NCBI GenBank assembly: GCA_900751885.1
Contig: CAADTH010000045.1
Span: 62,001-126,000 of the forward strand
Direction of reading: 5' to 3'
Source: Clostridia bacterium
Lineage (GTDB): Bacteria > Bacillota > Clostridia > UBA1381
Length of the DNA stretch: 64,000 nucleotides
Part shown: positions 25,594 through 31,253 of the stretch, piece by piece
Numbering within the stretch: the first letter of the stretch is position 1
How the letters are laid out: each line of letters begins with the position of its first letter
Program-made: the position numbers and the translations under genes
The notes under the pieces: generated by a model
Told to the model about the DNA's origin: nothing
Database searches by the model: none
What the model saw: only the letters and a program-made list of their open reading frames with translations

Positions 25594-25788
25594 CTACAGA
25601 TGAAAAATCGTCTTTACTGTATCAAACAGGTCGCCGATTTGCTGTGTGATGATAAACAGTACCACAATCAAACCGGCAATGGTCGTCAGAAGTGCTTGTT
25701 CTTCTCTGCCGGAGCGCACAAGGAGCTGGTTGAGCACTGCGACGATGATACCGATACCAGCAATCTGGAAAATCAAATCCACATTCAT
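25594..25788 (-). CDS. spoIIIAC: Stage III sporulation protein AC
   Basis: A 64-residue small membrane protein with two segments (IFQIAGIGIIVAVLNQLL and LLTTIAGLIVVLFIITQQI), the normal size for the family. AGGAGAAACAG precedes the ATG. It lies between spoIIIAB and spoIIIAD. Confidence 0.92.
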   Translation of the reverse strand: MNVDLIFQIAGIGIIVAVLNQLLVRSGREEQALLTTIAGLIVVLFIITQQIGDLFDTVKTIFHL

Positions 25789-25805
25789 ATCTGTTTCTCC
25801 TTTGT

Positions 25806-26306
25806 TTATAAAAATAATATGACGAGAAAAATCCCGCCCAGTACGCCAAAGCTCTGATATAGCCGCGCGGATTTCTGACGCTCTGCCTCTGCCCTTTCAT
25901 ACTGCCCTTCCACAAGTGAGGTAATATATCGGATATTCTTGACCTGGTTTTCGCGGTCTGTCATACCAAGCTCACTGCCAAACGCATATAGCACCTCCTG
26001 GTCGTCCGGCGTCAGGCGCATCTGATTTTCCTCCACACCCATACGCCACGCCTCCCGCGCGCCGTACTCCTCTGTGCGCTGTGCCACACTTTCCAAAAAT
26101 CCCTTTGTATCTACTGCGCGTGATATGTTAGAAAACGCCCTCTGCATGGAGTTTGCAGAAAAGCTGATTTCACTCTCCAGAATCGAAAAAGCAGTTTTGA
26201 GGTTTTGGAGGTATCTTGTCCTCCTGGAAAGCTCGAGTGCCTTCCCGAATCCAATGCAGGCAGACGCCCCGAAGATACAAAACGCTCCTATCATCTTTGC
26301 TATCAT
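25806..26306 (-). CDS. spoIIIAB: Stage III sporulation protein AB
   Basis: A 166-residue protein with membrane segments at both ends and a helical cytoplasmic middle, resembling a half type II secretion F domain. Family features include LQNLKTAFSILESEISFSA near residue 35 and the C-terminal FGVLGGIFLVILFL. Its ATG overlaps the spoIIIAA stop (ATGA). Confidence 0.92.
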   Translation of the reverse strand: MIAKMIGAFCIFGASACIGFGKALELSRRTRYLQNLKTAFSILESEISFSANSMQRAFSNISRAVDTKGFLESVAQRTEEYGAREAWRMGVEENQMRLTPDDQEVLYAFGSELGMTDRENQVKNIRYITSLVEGQYERAEAERQKSARLYQSFGVLGGIFLVILFL

Positions 26307-27220
26307 GGCTTTGTATAGACCTCCTCCACCGTCCCAGCGCCCTCCTTGCGGCTCAGCGTGACAAAGCAGTCGAACATATCATACAGTCCCTGCTTGTGCA
26401 TTACCTCACTCCTGTCCCGTGCATGAATACTGGTGATGAGATTTACACCGCAATTTTGGATTTTTCGGATTGCGTCTATATCGCCATCCGTCCCGATTTC
26501 ATCCGTGACAATCACATCCGGCGACATGCTTCTGAGCATTAACAGCATCCCCTCTGCCTTCGGGCATCCATCCAATACATCAGTAAACACGCCGAGGTCA
26601 TAGCTGGCTGTACCGCCGCACATTCCCGCGATTTCGCTTCTCTCGTCTACCACACTGATTTTCTTGCCATATCCTGATAAAATCCGTATCATGTCGCGAA
26701 GCATGGTGGTCTTTCCGCACTGCGGCGGCGATAGGATGAGCGTGTTTTTTATTCTTCCATTCTGATAGAGATACGGAACCACTCTCTCTGCCGCACCGAG
26801 TACCTCTCTGGCAAAGCGGTAATTGAGTGAAGTAATGTTTTTGATGAAGGATACCTCTCCTTCACGCAAAACGCCGCTTCCGGAAATCCCGACCCTGTGG
26901 CCGCCGCGAAGCGTGACATATCCATGCTTGATTTCATGCTCCACCGCGTATACAGACGATTCTGTAATCAGCTCCATCGCCTCATCCATATCCTTCTGTG
27001 TGGTACGAACCGCCGCTCTCGCATCCGTTGTCAGCTGTCCCTTTGGAGAGAGAAAATAACATCCATCTGAAAAATACAAGCTCACCGGCAGGTTTAATCT
27101 CAAACGCAGCTCTTCCAGCTCTTCCACCTTGATGTTGTATAAAAAACGGCGCACGGAAGACGGAATATAGTTGAACAGCATACGTCCGCTTGTCTTAGGT
27201 GTCTGATTGACGATTAGCAT
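26303..27220 (-). CDS. spoIIIAA: Stage III sporulation protein AA (ATPase)
   Basis: This 305-residue secretion-type ATPase is thought to power the SpoIIIA channel. Walker A is SPPQCGKTTMLRD and Walker B-like acidic residues are in DVIVTDEIG. The N-terminal part contains ELRLRLNLPVSL. It is the first gene of the operon, with AAGGAGG before the ATG. I could not identify a convincing sigma-E promoter upstream. Confidence 0.94.
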   Translation of the reverse strand: MLIVNQTPKTSGRMLFNYIPSSVRRFLYNIKVEELEELRLRLNLPVSLYFSDGCYFLSPKGQLTTDARAAVRTTQKDMDEAMELITESSVYAVEHEIKHGYVTLRGGHRVGISGSGVLREGEVSFIKNITSLNYRFAREVLGAAERVVPYLYQNGRIKNTLILSPPQCGKTTMLRDMIRILSGYGKKISVVDERSEIAGMCGGTASYDLGVFTDVLDGCPKAEGMLLMLRSMSPDVIVTDEIGTDGDIDAIRKIQNCGVNLITSIHARDRSEVMHKQGLYDMFDCFVTLSRKEGAGTVEEVYTKP

Positions 27221-27312
27221 TTGTATGACCTCCTTGTCCTGTTTTTCTTATATTTATGACTGGTTGTCCCCTTTTAGAACTAGAACTTTTTCATCTGCTT
27301 TACTACCAAACA

Positions 27313-27352
27313 AAAAAAGAGATGAACTCTAAATAGAGTTCATCCCTTTTTT
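27313..27352. terminator. Strong hairpin terminator between rpsT and spoIIIAA
   Basis: An 18-bp stem (27313-27330 with 27335-27352, one G-T/A-C position), loop AAAT, A-run and T-run on either side. It lies ahead of spoIIIAA and behind rpsT, insulating the sporulation operon. Confidence 0.8.
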
Positions 27353-27397
27353 AAACTTTTATAAAAAAATAATCCAATATGTGATAAGATTTAACCG

Positions 27398-27428
27398 CAA
27401 AAAAAGCTCCGCCTTCATGCGGAGCTTT
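27398..27428 (-). terminator. Terminator of rpsT
   Basis: Minus-strand stem AAAGCTCCGC / GCGGAGCTTT with loop ATGAAG followed by a T-run, five bases past the rpsT stop. Confidence 0.9.
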
Positions 27429-27433
27429 CTTTC

Positions 27434-27700
27434 TTACACGTCTAATTTCGCAAGCTTCAATGCCAGCTGGGATTTCTTTCGCGCAGCCTTGTTCTTATGC
27501 AGGATTCCCTGAGACACACCCTGGTCAAGCTTTTTCACAGCCTGATTGAATGTCGTCTTAGCCGCTTCCTTATCGCCTGCTACCACAGCAGCTTCAAACT
27601 TTTTAACGCTTGTCTTGAGCGCTGTCTTGTGCATTTGGTTAATCAAAGTCTTCTTTTCAATAACCTTTACTCTCTTTTTTGCGGACTTAATGTTTGGCAC
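27434..27700 (-). CDS. rpsT: 30S ribosomal protein S20
   Basis: An 88-residue basic protein that binds 16S rRNA. It begins with PNIKSAKKRVKVIEKK after a GTG start at 27700; GGAGGTGGAATTT precedes it. A longer in-frame ATG exists 23 codons upstream, but it lies inside the promoter region and lacks a ribosome site. It is monocistronic, with its own promoter and terminator. Confidence 0.95.
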   Translation of the reverse strand: MPNIKSAKKRVKVIEKKTLINQMHKTALKTSVKKFEAAVVAGDKEAAKTTFNQAVKKLDQGVSQGILHKNKAARKKSQLALKLAKLDV

Positions 27701-27740
27701 AAATTCCACCTCCAAATAATTTAATCTATAATACCCGAAT

Positions 27741-27769
27741 ATTTTACCATACACCACAAAGAATTGCAA
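27741..27769 (-). promoter_or_regulatory. Promoter for rpsT
   Basis: TTGCAA (27769-27764), 17 bases, TAAAAT (27746-27741) on the minus strand. Confidence 0.7.
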
Positions 27770-27810
27770 GCACTTTTTGAAATAAATATTTTTTTATTTC
27801 TATATTTTAT

Positions 27811-27839
27811 TTGACATATCATTACAGATATGATATAAT
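27811..27839 (+). promoter_or_regulatory. Consensus promoter for the cold-shock gene
   Basis: Perfect TTGACA (27811-27816), 17 bases, perfect TATAAT (27834-27839). It implies a leader of about 130 bases before the csp start. Confidence 0.9.
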
Positions 27840-27870
27840 GAATTTGTATTTTAGCCAAGATATTGATTTT

Positions 27871-27931
27871 CACATATTTCTGTAAGTCATTATTGTTTGT
27901 GTGATGATTTACAAAAATATGTGATTTTTTT
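27871..27931 (+). promoter_or_regulatory. Structured csp leader: long AT-rich hairpin followed by a T-run
   Basis: CACATATTT (27871-27879), TGTAA (27881-27885) and TCAT (27887-27890) pair with ATGA (27904-27907), TTACA (27909-27913) and AAATATGTG (27915-27923). Only one C-A mismatch and one G-T pair interrupt the stem, and the loop is 13 bases. ATTTTTTT follows at once. This looks like a leader attenuator or a cold-responsive structure ahead of csp. Confidence 0.6.
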
Positions 27932-27975
27932 ATGCTTCGGGAATACAGATTTTATAATTTTAGGAGGTATCTTTC

Positions 27976-28179
27976 ATGAATAAAGGTACAGTAAAATGGT
28001 TTAACGAGACAAAAGGCTTTGGATTTATTTCAGACGACAACGGCGGAGACGATGTATTCGTTCACGCTTCTGGTATCAACGCTGACGGACGCCGTTCTTT
28101 GGAAGAAGGACAAAAGGTGACCTTCGATTTGGAGCGCGGTAACCGCGGAATGCAAGCTGTCAACGTTTGTATCGCCTAA
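27976..28179 (+). CDS. cspA: Cold-shock protein (CspA family)
   Basis: A 67-residue single cold-shock domain that binds single-stranded RNA and DNA and loosens mRNA structure. RNP1 is KGFGFI and RNP2 is VFVHASGI; the usual Phe after VFVH is Ala here. AGGAGG precedes the ATG. It is transcribed alone from a consensus promoter through a long structured leader and ends at a strong terminator. Confidence 0.96.
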   Translation: MNKGTVKWFNETKGFGFISDDNGGDDVFVHASGINADGRRSLEEGQKVTFDLERGNRGMQAVNVCIA

Positions 28180-28185
28180 CCGTAT

Positions 28186-28219
28186 AAAAAGAGCTGCCTA
28201 TCTAGGCAGCTCTTTTTTT
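28186..28219. terminator. Bidirectional terminator between csp and the MATE gene
   Basis: Stem AAAAAGAGCTGCC / GGCAGCTCTTTTT with loop TATCTA and T-run. It sits between convergent genes. Confidence 0.9.
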
Positions 28220-28229
28220 GTGCTGATTT

Positions 28230-29591
28230 TTACATATCATGTACCAAATTTTTAATCCAGTTTTGATTTCGAAGACGAAACAGAACGATAAAGGATTTGA
28301 CAATCTCCTCTGCCAAAGAACAGAAGTAAACCACGCGGATATCCATTCCCAGCACAATACCTGTCACAAACGACAGCGGCAAACTAATGAGCCATACGCC
28401 CATCACATCTATCAATAGGCACACCACCGTATCTCCTCCGCTGCGGAGCGTGCCGACAATATGTACATAGTTGAGCGCCTTAAACGGCATCACACACGCA
28501 GTAATGACAATCAGCTGTGCTGTCAACAGCTTGATGGACGCATCCACATGATACACCGATAAAAACGCGGGACGAAGCAGGAGCATCACGCCGGATATTG
28601 CCACACAGCTCACTGGTACAAGGAATGTGAAAGCACGTGCATACCGCATGGCATCGTGGTTGTTTCCCTCTCCGATTTTCCGTCCGACCATAATTCCCGC
28701 GGCGCTCCCCACACCCTGGAAGAATACCAAAAGCATGTTCTCCAGCACCTTTGTGATGTTGATTGCCGCGACTGCGTCGGTCGAAAGCCGTCCAAAAATT
28801 GCAGAATATGCCGCTGTTCCGATTGACCACATGCTCTCATTGATGATAACGGGTGCGGTGGTTTTTAAAAACTTCTTCAAAAACTCTGGCGTCACCGCCA
28901 ATAAATGCCGGAATTTCGCCTGAATTTGTTCCAGTCTGGTGTAGGTAATTGTGACAAGCGTGACAAACTCAAATCCTCTGGCAATCACGGTTCCAATCGC
29001 TGCACCGCGCACTCCCAGCGCAGGCGCACCGAATTTCCCAAAGATAAACATATAATTAAAGAACGAATTGATAAAAATTGCGATTACAGAGACAAAAAGC
29101 GGAATATGTGATTTGGTAATCGCGCGCATAGATGAGGACAGTGCAAAGGAAATAGCCATTGGAATATAGCTGATTACAATGACCACCAGATAGTCGCAGC
29201 TCAGGCGAATCACATCTGTGTCCGTGGTGAAAAAGCGCATCAGATTCCGCGGAAACAGCGCCACCAGTATGGTAAATATCGTCGAAAACAAAATCACTCC
29301 CACGAGATTTAGCGCAACTGATTTTTTGATATTCTCCCCATCCTGTTTCCCATAGAATTGGGAAATAAAAATACAACAGGCAGTGCATACTCCAAACAGC
29401 ATGGTCGATAGAATCATAAAAATCTGATTCGCAAATCCAACTGCCGCAATCGCATCACTGCCAAGTGAACCAATCATCACGCTGTCGATTGCATTTAGCG
29501 TTGTATTGATTAGATTTTGCATCGCAATCGGAAGTGATAATGTGACAAGCGGTTTTAAAAATGATTTATCCAATAATAAGCTCTTTGCCAT
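28230..29591 (-). CDS. MATE family efflux transporter
   Basis: A 453-residue protein with about twelve membrane segments and the typical opening LVTLSLPIAMQNLINTTLN (residues 16-34) and VMIGSLGSDAIAAVGFANQI. The family exports drugs or metabolites using Na+ or H+ gradients, and the substrate cannot be predicted. It has its own promoter and shares a terminator with csp. Confidence 0.9.
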   Translation of the reverse strand: MAKSLLLDKSFLKPLVTLSLPIAMQNLINTTLNAIDSVMIGSLGSDAIAAVGFANQIFMILSTMLFGVCTACCIFISQFYGKQDGENIKKSVALNLVGVILFSTIFTILVALFPRNLMRFFTTDTDVIRLSCDYLVVIVISYIPMAISFALSSSMRAITKSHIPLFVSVIAIFINSFFNYMFIFGKFGAPALGVRGAAIGTVIARGFEFVTLVTITYTRLEQIQAKFRHLLAVTPEFLKKFLKTTAPVIINESMWSIGTAAYSAIFGRLSTDAVAAINITKVLENMLLVFFQGVGSAAGIMVGRKIGEGNNHDAMRYARAFTFLVPVSCVAISGVMLLLRPAFLSVYHVDASIKLLTAQLIVITACVMPFKALNYVHIVGTLRSGGDTVVCLLIDVMGVWLISLPLSFVTGIVLGMDIRVVYFCSLAEEIVKSFIVLFRLRNQNWIKNLVHDM

Positions 29592-29626
29592 TGCTTATTT
29601 CTCCTTTTCTATCAGTCATAGAGCTT

Positions 29627-29655
29627 ATCATACCATAATTACCCCATTTTCGCAA
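29627..29655 (-). promoter_or_regulatory. Promoter for the MATE gene
   Basis: TTGCGA (29655-29650), 17 bases, TATGAT (29632-29627) on the minus strand. Confidence 0.6.
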
Positions 29656-29673
29656 GTTCAAAAATCACAGTAT

Positions 29674-29721
29674 AAAAAAAGAAAAGGACACATCCTGACA
29701 ATGGCTGGATGTGTCCTTTTC
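29674..29721 (-). terminator. Strong minus-strand terminator at the end of the spoVM/repeat region
   Basis: A perfect 15-bp stem (29681-29695 with 29707-29721) followed on the minus strand by seven T's. No conventional gene ends here on that strand, so it marks the end of a transcript from the repeat/spoVM region. Confidence 0.8.
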
Positions 29722-29770
29722 TATGGAGAAATAGAGAGTATCTGTCTTTTGTATGAATTGTTACTTCCAT

Positions 29771-29917
29771 TTATGTACTGCTTTCTTGCATCGGACTTCT
29801 TTCCGATACTATCAGTAGTTTTGCCTTCGGCAAAACCGCCCTTCGGACGTCGGACTTCTTTCCGATACTAGCGTTCGCCTTTTTGCGCACCCTAGCTGAT
29901 TTCACTGTGTGCGTCAT
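29771..29917 (-). CDS. Possible 48-codon ORF built on the repeat (doubtful)
   Basis: An ATG at 29917 with GGGGAGAG four bases upstream opens a 48-residue basic frame (MTHTVKSARVRKKANASIGK at its start) that reads through one repeat unit. The peptide has no recognised domain. It may be a chance frame in a structured RNA or a repeat-derived peptide. It is listed because of the ribosome-like site and the terminator downstream. Confidence 0.2.
   Translation of the reverse strand: MTHTVKSARVRKKANASIGKKSDVRRAVLPKAKLLIVSERSPMQESST
29791..29810 (-). repeat. Partial copy of the 59-bp hairpin repeat
   Basis: Contains only the TCGGA-CTTCTT-TCCGA end of the unit, directly abutting the full copy at 29812. 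Confidence 0.7.
29812..29870 (-). repeat. 59-bp hairpin repeat, copy A
   Basis: A unit with three small hairpins in minus-strand RNA: TCGGA/TCCGA, GTCC-GAA-GGGC and GTTTTGCC-GAA-GGCAAAAC. It is identical to copy B and followed by the octamer GCGTTCGC (29871-29878). Confidence 0.85.
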
Positions 29918-29927
29918 GTTCTCTCCC

Positions 29928-29977
29928 CAATCACGCCCTACGCATTTTTTTCAAAATGCTTCACGGGCGTTCGATTG
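29928..29977 (-). ncRNA. Candidate structured RNA: three stacked helices capped by GAAA
   Basis: Read on the minus strand, CAATC, CGCCC and GCATTTT pair with AAAATGC, GGGCG and GATTG around a GAAA tetraloop. Short asymmetric internal loops (GAA/T, GTGAA/GTA) separate the helices. Seventeen base pairs in 50 bases is far more than chance would give. It lies between repeat copies A and B and just upstream of the ribosome-like site at 29917. No known RNA family was recognised. Confidence 0.45.
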
Positions 29978-30001
29978 TGATGAGTTTTACTTTTTACGGG
30001 T

Positions 30002-30060
30002 TCAGTAGTTTTGCCTTCGGCAAAACCGCCCTTCGGACGTCGGACTTCTTTCCGATACTA
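30002..30060 (-). repeat. 59-bp hairpin repeat, copy B
   Basis: Identical to copy A over the 59-base unit and in direct tandem with copy C. Confidence 0.85.
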
Positions 30061-30119
30061 TCAGTAGTTTTGCCTTCGGCAAAACCGCTCTTCGAGCTTC
30101 GGACTTCTTTCCGATACTA
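30061..30119 (-). repeat. 59-bp hairpin repeat, copy C (variant)
   Basis: Differs from A and B only in and beside the middle hairpin, where GTCC-GAA-GGGC becomes GCTC-GAA-GAGC. The changes keep the stem paired (one covarying pair, one U-G to C-G). The octamer GCGTTCGC follows at 30120-30127. Confidence 0.85.
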
Positions 30120-30125
30120 GCGTTC

Positions 30126-30150
30126 GCAACTTTTCCGAAGGAAAAGTTGC
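30126..30150 (-). terminator. Perfect hairpin directly after spoVM
   Basis: An 11-bp stem GCAACTTTTCC / GGAAAAGTTGC with TTC loop begins at the base after the spoVM stop. There is no T-run, so it may stabilise the 3' end or be leaky rather than terminate fully. Confidence 0.45.
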
Positions 30151-30222
30151 TTAATTCATCTTAAACATTGCGCGGAAAATCCCTGCCAAGCATCTTGGCA
30201 TTTTCATTACTACGACCTTCAT
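30151..30222 (-). CDS. spoVM: SpoVM, spore coat anchoring peptide
   Basis: A 23-codon gene. The peptide opens MKVVVMKMPRCLAGIFRAMF and closes KMN. Bacillus SpoVM (26 residues) has the same pattern: a polar/hydrophobic start, a helix-breaking Pro at position 9, then an amphipathic helix with L-x-G-I-x-R-A-M. SpoVM sits on the convex forespore membrane and anchors the coat ATPase SpoIVA. AAAGGAGGG lies six bases before the ATG, an excellent ribosome site. It follows a 50-codon membrane peptide gene by 13 bases. The identification rests on pattern memory, which is strong for so short a gene. Confidence 0.82.
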   Translation of the reverse strand: MKVVVMKMPRCLAGIFRAMFKMN

Positions 30223-30235
30223 TCTTTTCCCTCCT

Positions 30236-30388
30236 TTACCACCGAAACAGGCAACAATATCCAATCATGACTATCAACACTGCCTCAATGACTGCCACCA
30301 CATAAATCGGCAGAATCAATCCGGCAATGACTCCCAAGCAAAATGTAAGTACGGAAAGCCCCAACGCTTTACTGCCTCGTGCAAGCAT
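30236..30388 (-). CDS. Small membrane protein of unknown function upstream of spoVM
   Basis: A 50-residue frame starting ATG at 30388, with AGGGGG about a dozen bases upstream and a TAA that leads straight into the spoVM ribosome site. The peptide is basic at the start (MLARGSKALG) and then almost wholly hydrophobic in two stretches broken by LILPIYV, ending CCLFRW. It could form one long or two short membrane helices. I do not recognise it. Tight linkage to spoVM suggests co-expression in the mother cell during sporulation (inference). Confidence 0.6.
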   Translation of the reverse strand: MLARGSKALGLSVLTFCLGVIAGLILPIYVVAVIEAVLIVMIGYCCLFRW

Positions 30389-30424
30389 TCTTTCTCAGGC
30401 CCCCTTTTTCAAATTCTTTACTAC

Positions 30425-30450
30425 AGTATATGTTTCCTCAAGGAAAGTGT
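30425..30450 (-). promoter_or_regulatory. Possible sporulation-type promoter and palindrome for the spoVM unit
   Basis: On the minus strand CATATACT resembles a sigma-E -10 (CATACAnT) about 40 bases before the 50-codon gene. Immediately upstream is the palindrome TTTCCT-TG-AGGAAA (30446-30433). The -35 match is poor, so this is a weak call. Confidence 0.3.
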
Positions 30451-30475
30451 GCACCAGAGCCATTCCCATTTTTCA

Positions 30476-30552
30476 ATAAAAAAACACAGCCTCTCTGAGA
30501 CTGCATTCATACAGGAAATCCCCATACAATTGCAGTCTCGCCATGCTGTGTT
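30476..30552 (-). terminator. Terminator of the V-ATPase operon
   Basis: A two-part stem: AACACAGC with GCTGTGTT and GAGACTGCA with TGCAGTCTC, around a 25-base loop, followed on the minus strand by seven T's. It starts at the atpD stop codon. Confidence 0.8.
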
Positions 30553-31159
30553 ATCGATTCTTTATAATCTTCAGCCTTGTGTGCTCCTCGCGCTCCTTTT
30601 CCTCCAGCGCATTCTGGATATCCTTCGTCAGCTTTTCATACAGAGGAATTGTGATATTCTTGAGCGCATTCGCCCGCTTCTGTGTTTTTTTAATATTCAT
30701 TGCCAAGCGGTACACTGCGTTCTCTACCTCTGCCAAACGGATTGTGAACTCTTTTACCTGACTGAACTTCACAAACGCTTCGTCGAGTGCCGAGCTCGTA
30801 CGAAAAAACCCATACTGCGGCGAAAGTGATTCATTCGACGCGCTTACAACTGGGATCTCTACTCCCATCACACCGCGAAGATGAATGTTCACGCTTTCCT
30901 CGATTTTAACCGAGTGCATCAAATCCTTGACATGGTCAACACCCATCATGATATTTGCGCGTTCCAGCGCATGATATGCTTCAGCGAATGCCGAGTCGAT
31001 TCCAGCCTGAATATCCTTTGCCTGTTCAATCAATTGCATCATTTCGCGAATCAGGATATTGCGCTTTTTATCGAGCATCTCATACCCCTGCTTGGAAAGC
31101 CTGAGCGTATTTTTTGCCGACATCAAATTTCCCTTGGTCGGCGCCATTGTCTGATTCAT
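30551..31159 (-). CDS. atpD: V/A-type ATP synthase subunit D
   Basis: The 202-residue central-stalk subunit that rotates inside the A3B3 head. APTKGNLMSAKNTLRLSKQG and LDKKRNILIREMM near the start are family hallmarks, and the protein is mostly two long helices. It is the last gene of the nine-gene V-ATPase set. An internal Met at residue 5 is an alternative start. Confidence 0.93.
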   Translation of the reverse strand: MNQTMAPTKGNLMSAKNTLRLSKQGYEMLDKKRNILIREMMQLIEQAKDIQAGIDSAFAEAYHALERANIMMGVDHVKDLMHSVKIEESVNIHLRGVMGVEIPVVSASNESLSPQYGFFRTSSALDEAFVKFSQVKEFTIRLAEVENAVYRLAMNIKKTQKRANALKNITIPLYEKLTKDIQNALEEKEREEHTRLKIIKNR

Positions 31160-31253
31160 TCCACACCAATCCTTTCCTGAGAGTTATTTCTCCTACTCGT
31201 GGTATGGCAGGGCATACATTTCTTCTCTCCCATGCCTGGATAAGAGAGAAAGC

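Noticed and set aside
27221..27312. Sigma-E promoter for spoIIIA
   Set aside because: Expected upstream of spoIIIAA, but only loose -10-like matches (TCATAAAT) were seen and no matching -35, so no site is claimed.
29791..30119. CRISPR array
   Set aside because: The repeats are 59 bp, two are directly tandem without spacers, and they contain several hairpins; no cas genes are present.
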